Shown: positions 15,120 through 18,334 of the stretch, one piece after another
Layout: every line of letters begins with the position of its first letter
Position numbering within the stretch: position 1 is the first letter of the stretch
Assembly (NCBI GenBank): GCA_002434915.1
Contig: DJLG01000031.1
Coordinates: 4,587 to 22,920, forward strand
DNA length: 18,334 bases
Direction: 5' to 3'
DNA from: Proteobacteria bacterium UBA6522
GTDB taxonomy: Bacteria; Pseudomonadota; Gammaproteobacteria; Steroidobacterales; Rariloculaceae
Made by a program: the position numbers and the translations under genes
Notes under the pieces: generated by a model
What the model was told of the DNA's origin: nothing
Seen by the model: only the letters and a program-made list of their open reading frames with translations
Databases searched by the model: none

Positions 15120-16085
15120 ATGAAAAATTCTAATCTCGCTCTTGGCTTAAATGCTGTTGTTTTAGCTGTGACTAATGATCAACCTAGGGTGCTTACGGTG
15201 AGAACTCAGGGTGTTGATATGATTAGCTCTACAGAACCTCTACATGCACTGCCCTTTGGTTCTTTTGATGTAAATCAAGACCGCACACTGGAACTATGTA
15301 TGAGGAGATCTGTCTTTGAGCAAACAGATAAAGAGCTTGGTTATGTTGAACAGCTTTATACATTTGCTGATAAAGGAAGGGATCCTCGTGAGCGTTTAGG
15401 TGGGAATAGGGTAGTCTCGATTGGTTATCTGACGCTTGCCCAAGAGCAACATTTTGATGTTTCAGAAAATTCCAGTTGGGCTAATTGTTTTGATTACTTC
15501 CCATGGGAAGATTGGCGCTCTGGTCGACCAGAGGTGATTGAGGAAGTTGAGGTGGCTCTATTCAATTGGGCTCAAGGTAATCGTGAGCTTCGGGAAAGAG
15601 TTGAAATTTGTTTTGGTCTAGGCAACGTTGGTTGGGATGCATATAAAGTTCTCGAGCGCTATGAGCTGCTGTATGAGGCACAAATGATTCCTGAGTTTTG
15701 GATTGATATTGGAAAACCAATTGAAAACCAGATTTGTGAACGGTTGGGTAAACCAATGGCGTTTGATCACCGACGAATTTTGGCGACTGGGCTTAGCCGT
15801 GTTAGGGGAAAGCTTAGGTATCGGCCTGTAGTTTTCGAGCTTATTCCAGAAACCTTCACTCTTTTGCAGCTTCAACAGGTTGCCGAGGCGCTTACAGGAT
15901 TGCAGTTACATAAGCAGAACTTCAGAAGACAGATTGAACATAGTGGTTTGGTTGAAGGTACTGGAATGAATAATCAAAATACTCGAGGAAGACCAGCTGA
16001 GCTGTTTCGGTTTAGAAAAGCTGTTTTACGTGAGCGGCGTGCACCAGGGATGGCATCGTTACATGGCCGACATAAGTCACAATGA
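15120..16085 (+). CDS. nadQ: Nudix-like/winged-helix transcriptional regulator, NadQ/NrtR type
   Basis: The 321-residue protein has an N-terminal Nudix-like domain (about residues 7-165) and a C-terminal winged helix. The C-terminal part contains DHRRILATGLSRVRGKLRYRPVVFEL-type sequence, FTLLQLQQVAEALTG at 246-260, LHKQNFRRQIE at 263-273, and RGRPAELFRFR at 289-299. This architecture defines NAD-metabolism regulators of the COG4111 (NadQ) and NrtR groups; the length of about 320 fits the former. The Nudix box region (about 45-75) lacks the paired glutamates of REUxEExG, so hydrolase activity is unlikely. A nadA gene lies 1.2 kb downstream with a palindrome at its start, which supports the role. 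AAGGA sits only two bases from the ATG, an unusually short spacing, yet no better start is present. The nadQ symbol is an inference. Confidence 0.75.
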   Translation: MKNSNLALGLNAVVLAVTNDQPRVLTVRTQGVDMISSTEPLHALPFGSFDVNQDRTLELCMRRSVFEQTDKELGYVEQLYTFADKGRDPRERLGGNRVVSIGYLTLAQEQHFDVSENSSWANCFDYFPWEDWRSGRPEVIEEVEVALFNWAQGNRELRERVEICFGLGNVGWDAYKVLERYELLYEAQMIPEFWIDIGKPIENQICERLGKPMAFDHRRILATGLSRVRGKLRYRPVVFELIPETFTLLQLQQVAEALTGLQLHKQNFRRQIEHSGLVEGTGMNNQNTRGRPAELFRFRKAVLRERRAPGMASLHGRHKSQ

Positions 16086-16136
16086 TCTTTCTGAAAGGTT
16101 AGAATATCTCAATGTTATACAAATTGGATTAGACGT

Positions 16137-16514
16137 ATGAGTTTCATTGATAGTCGGGTAATAATGTTTTTTGTATCAGGTTTTATTTGTGGAACACCCA
16201 TTTTGGCGCATCATTCCCATAGTAATTACGCCACAACAGAATATACACACCTTCAAGGTATGGTCACTGAGTTTCACTGGATAAACCCACATACATGGAT
16301 TTATATAGAAGTGCTGGGTTCTGATGGACAATCTACTGTTTGGGCTCTTGAAGGCCCGAGCCCAACAGAGCTTCTGCGGGATGGATGGCAGCGGGATGAC
16401 GTTAAGATTGGAGATACAATTACTGTTAGGTGCCATCAGTTAAAGGATCGTTCTTCTGGCTGTTTGCTTGGTTTTGTTACTCCAGAGGGTGGAGTCGAGA
16501 AGGAATGGGATTAG
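16137..16514 (+). CDS. Exported DUF6152 family protein
   Basis: The 125-residue product has a signal peptide (about residues 1-24, ending ILA before HH). The mature part begins with a His-rich HHSHSNY segment, then a GMVTEFHWINPHTWIY motif at 41-56 and WALEGPSPTELLRDGW near 69-84, and ends with a small beta-rich stretch. This pattern is that of DUF6152, small periplasmic proteins of unknown function. His25, His26, His28 and His52 are conserved-looking and could bind a metal or be exposed on a small beta barrel; that is inference. It lies 51 bases after the regulator gene and 31 before another exported unknown, so these may be co-transcribed. No function is known. Confidence 0.75.
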   Translation: MSFIDSRVIMFFVSGFICGTPILAHHSHSNYATTEYTHLQGMVTEFHWINPHTWIYIEVLGSDGQSTVWALEGPSPTELLRDGWQRDDVKIGDTITVRCHQLKDRSSGCLLGFVTPEGGVEKEWD

Positions 16515-16545
16515 TAACTACCTTTGTAAAACTAGTTTTTAAAAT

Positions 16546-17226
16546 ATGAAAAATGTTAATTTATTGTTTTTGTCTATAGCTTGTTTGTTTTGCAGTATTT
16601 CTAATGCGCAGGCCCAGAACTGGCTTGAGTACATTAATAAAACTGATTTGTTTATTGTAAATTTCCCGGGCGAACCCGAGGTACGGGAGATAACTCACGA
16701 ATCTGCATTTGAAGCCATATTTCCTGCGCGCGTGTATTCTGTTGAATCTGATTCGGGCCTCTATTCCGTGACTGTAGTTGACTATCGAGAGTCTAGGAAA
16801 ATTCATTCAGAACGAACCGACCGGACAGAAGCAAATAGTAGTAATAGCGTATGGGTTACGGATGTGCGTGCATCGGTTTCTCATGCTGCCCAATTATTTC
16901 GCTTACGGGGCGGAGAAATTACTTATGATGCTTGGGCAGATATTGACAAGATAGAGGGGCAGCAACTTCAAATTACTAACCCGGATCAATCCCGAAGCTT
17001 TATTGGTATTCATCTTCATGATAGCCGGCTTTATATATTGGAAGCTACCGTTGCCCCGGGTAGGCCACCTCCAGGTTTATTTCAGCAGTCGCTAGGAATT
17101 CTCGATGAGGAAGGAAGGCGAATTCGTTATTTGATTGATGCAGAAGGTAGACGGACTCGAATGCAGGTTATGCATGAGTGGATAGGTGTTGATCCAGAAA
17201 GAGCTGGTCAGCAGTTGATCGAATAA
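16546..17226 (+). CDS. Exported protein of unknown function
   Basis: The 226-residue product has a clear signal peptide (about residues 1-23, cleavage after AQA). The mature protein opens with WLEYINKTDLFIVNFPGEPEV, whose F-x-FPGEP element recurs in various exported proteins of unknown role. A central region follows with alternating strands (about 60-170). The C-terminus has two similar 11-residue units starting DEEGRRIR (187) and DAEGRRTR (198). No catalytic motif, lipobox or further membrane segment is seen. The start at 16546 lacks a clear ribosome binding site. It follows the DUF6152 gene by 31 bases, and 84 bases separate it from nadA. I do not recognise a characterised family. Confidence 0.7.
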   Translation: MKNVNLLFLSIACLFCSISNAQAQNWLEYINKTDLFIVNFPGEPEVREITHESAFEAIFPARVYSVESDSGLYSVTVVDYRESRKIHSERTDRTEANSSNSVWVTDVRASVSHAAQLFRLRGGEITYDAWADIDKIEGQQLQITNPDQSRSFIGIHLHDSRLYILEATVAPGRPPPGLFQQSLGILDEEGRRIRYLIDAEGRRTRMQVMHEWIGVDPERAGQQLIE

Positions 17227-17258
17227 TTAAAAACACTTAATAGTTGAGCTTCATCTGC

Positions 17259-17268
17259 ATGCTATACT
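17259..17268 (+). promoter_or_regulatory. Extended -10 promoter upstream of nadA
   Basis: The sequence ATGCTATACT contains TG at 17260-17261, one base, then TATACT at 17263-17268, an extended -10 element that needs little -35 help. TTGAGC at 17244-17249 is too close to serve as a normal -35. Transcription would start near 17275, placing the palindrome at 17281-17299 at the start of the transcript. Confidence 0.5.
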
Positions 17269-17280
17269 TTAGAGCCTTAT

Positions 17281-17299
17281 TATGCTCAATATGAGTATA
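17281..17299 (+). promoter_or_regulatory. 19-bp palindrome, candidate operator of nadA
   Basis: TATGCTCA-ATA-TGAGTATA has 8-base arms with seven of eight positions complementary around a 3-base centre. Pairing extends outward at 17280/17300, 17278/17302 and 17277/17303. It lies between the extended -10 box and the nadA ATG at 17311, where a bound repressor would block transcription. A Nudix-like NAD regulator gene is 1.2 kb away. The binding protein is inferred, not shown. Confidence 0.55.
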
Positions 17300-17310
17300 A
17301 AAACAAAAGT

Positions 17311-18312
17311 ATGGAACAAATTCTTCCTTATACTCCTCAAGTTGCTGAGGCGACAAAGCATATTTACGATCGTGTCAGCACCATCATTCCGGATGTAGAG
17401 TGGCCGATCCATGCGCCATATATAGCCTTGATTAATGAGCTCAAGACTGAGCAAAATGCCATTCTACTAGCCCACAATTACCAAACCCCTGAGATTTATC
17501 ATGGTGTAGCTGATTACACGGGTGATTCATTGGGTCTGGCGCAGAAAGCAAGTGAGACCGATGCTGATGTGATTATTCTTTGTGGCGTAGAGTTTATGGC
17601 AGAAACAGCAAAGATTTTGAATCCAGAAAAGAAGGTGCTTGTCCCTGATCTAAGGGCGGGCTGTTCTCTAGCAGATTCCATTACTGGAAGAGACGTTCGT
17701 TTGCTCAAGGAACGCTATCCTGGAGTTCCAGTAGTCACCTATGTAAATACTAGTGCTGATGTTAAAGCAGAATCTGATGTGTGCTGTACATCCTCAAATG
17801 CAGTTCAGATTGTGGAGGCATTAAACACTGATCGAGTGATTTTTCTTCCTGATAATTATCTCGGTAAGTATGTGGCTAGCAAGACAGATGTGGAGGTAAT
17901 TTTGTGGAATGGTACATGCGAAGTGCATGAGCGATTTACAGCAAAGGAGCTTCATAACTATAGGATTACTACACCGGATATTCAGATTATTGCACACCCA
18001 GAATGCCCACCTGAGGTCCTTGATGAAGCCGATTTTGTCGGTTCTACTGCTGGCATGATTAAGTATGTAGATCGGGAGCGCCCAGGCAAGGTAGTTATGA
18101 TCACTGAGTGTTCTATGAGCGATAACGTTGCGGTTGAGTTTCCAGATGTTCACTTCATTCGTCCCTGCAACCTCTGTCCTCATATGAAGCGAATTACGCT
18201 GCCAAATATTTTAGCTTCGCTGCAAGAATTGAAGTTTGAGATACAGCTTGATATGACAATTGCATCTAGAGCTCTAGGCGCTGTTAGAAAAATGTTGGAA
18301 TTCTCTAAATAG
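17311..18312 (+). CDS. nadA: Quinolinate synthase NadA
   Basis: NadA condenses iminoaspartate with dihydroxyacetone phosphate to quinolinate, the precursor of the NAD pyridine ring, using an oxygen-sensitive [4Fe-4S] cluster in the cytosol. The 333-residue protein has the three-fold repeated NadA architecture, with LLAHNYQTPEI near 52-62, LCGVEFMAETAKILNP at 90-105, YVNTSADVKAESD near 144-156 and NGTCEVHERF at 200-209. The end carries ECSMSDN and PCNLCPHMK. Likely cluster ligands are Cys91, Cys203 and Cys286. The sequence style resembles alphaproteobacterial NadA. There is no good ribosome binding site before the ATG at 17311. nadB and nadC are not in the window; they could follow. Confidence 0.96.
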   Translation: MEQILPYTPQVAEATKHIYDRVSTIIPDVEWPIHAPYIALINELKTEQNAILLAHNYQTPEIYHGVADYTGDSLGLAQKASETDADVIILCGVEFMAETAKILNPEKKVLVPDLRAGCSLADSITGRDVRLLKERYPGVPVVTYVNTSADVKAESDVCCTSSNAVQIVEALNTDRVIFLPDNYLGKYVASKTDVEVILWNGTCEVHERFTAKELHNYRITTPDIQIIAHPECPPEVLDEADFVGSTAGMIKYVDRERPGKVVMITECSMSDNVAVEFPDVHFIRPCNLCPHMKRITLPNILASLQELKFEIQLDMTIASRALGAVRKMLEFSK

Positions 18313-18328
18313 AGGAATATTAGCCTCT
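18311..18328 (+). terminator. Possible weak terminator after nadA
   Basis: AGAGG (18311-18315) can pair with CCTCT (18324-18328) around an 8-base loop, followed by only two more T before AAGT and the window end. Five base pairs and a short T run make this weak. Confidence 0.25.
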
Positions 18329-18334
18329 TTAAGT

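Noticed and set aside
16528..16539. Perfect 12-bp palindrome AAAACTAGTTTT between the two exported-protein genes
   Set aside because: Short and AT-rich, with no matching copy elsewhere noticed. Chance is likely and the stem is too weak for a terminator.

Overview
The window reads as chromosomal DNA of a moderately AT-rich, probably uncultured gammaproteobacterium. The left half has the gammaproteobacterial cell-elongation order (mreC-mreD-mrdA-rodA-mltB-rlpA-dacA-ybeD-lipB) and close protein matches to that group. The right half carries aromatic-catabolic and NAD genes often seen in alphaproteobacteria and in marine gammaproteobacteria. Lineage is inferred from gene order and remembered family sequences, not from a search.

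Region 1 (1-7931, plus strand) is one tightly packed cluster for building and remodelling the lateral cell wall. MreC (5' end outside the window) and MreD are scaffold proteins. MrdA (PBP2) and RodA are the transpeptidase/glycosyltransferase pair of the elongasome. MltB and RlpA are lytic transglycosylases, and DacA is a D,D-carboxypeptidase. YbeD (DUF493) and LipB (octanoyltransferase, lipoate synthesis) follow, as in many gammaproteobacteria. Five junctions overlap (four ATGA overlaps and one 20-bp overlap), so one transcript with translational coupling is likely.

Region 2 (7939-10369) continues on the same strand. A type I phosphomannose isomerase-like protein sits where lipA would often be. 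A class IV PLP aminotransferase follows (branched-chain or D-alanine type, GTG start with a strong ribosome binding site). A tRNA-Arg(ACG) on the minus strand closes the region.

Region 3 (10508-14922) is catabolic. ligC-ligA-ligB encode CHMS dehydrogenase and the two subunits of protocatechuate 4,5-dioxygenase, which together convert protocatechuate to 2-pyrone-4,6-dicarboxylate. A convergent FAD-linked 2-hydroxyacid oxidase/dehydrogenase shares its stop region with ligB. A YfcG-type glutathione transferase follows.

Region 4 (14927-18334) holds a Nudix-like/winged-helix regulator of the NadQ/NrtR type, two small exported proteins of unknown function (one DUF6152) and nadA (quinolinate synthase). 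A 19-bp near-perfect palindrome lies 11 bp upstream of nadA and just downstream of an extended -10 promoter. It is a good candidate operator for the nearby regulator. I saw no insertion sequence, CRISPR array, phage gene or clear pseudogene. The most testable new points are the regulator/operator pair at nadA, the PMI-like gene in the lipB cluster, the stand-alone ligCAB operon and the pair of exported unknowns.
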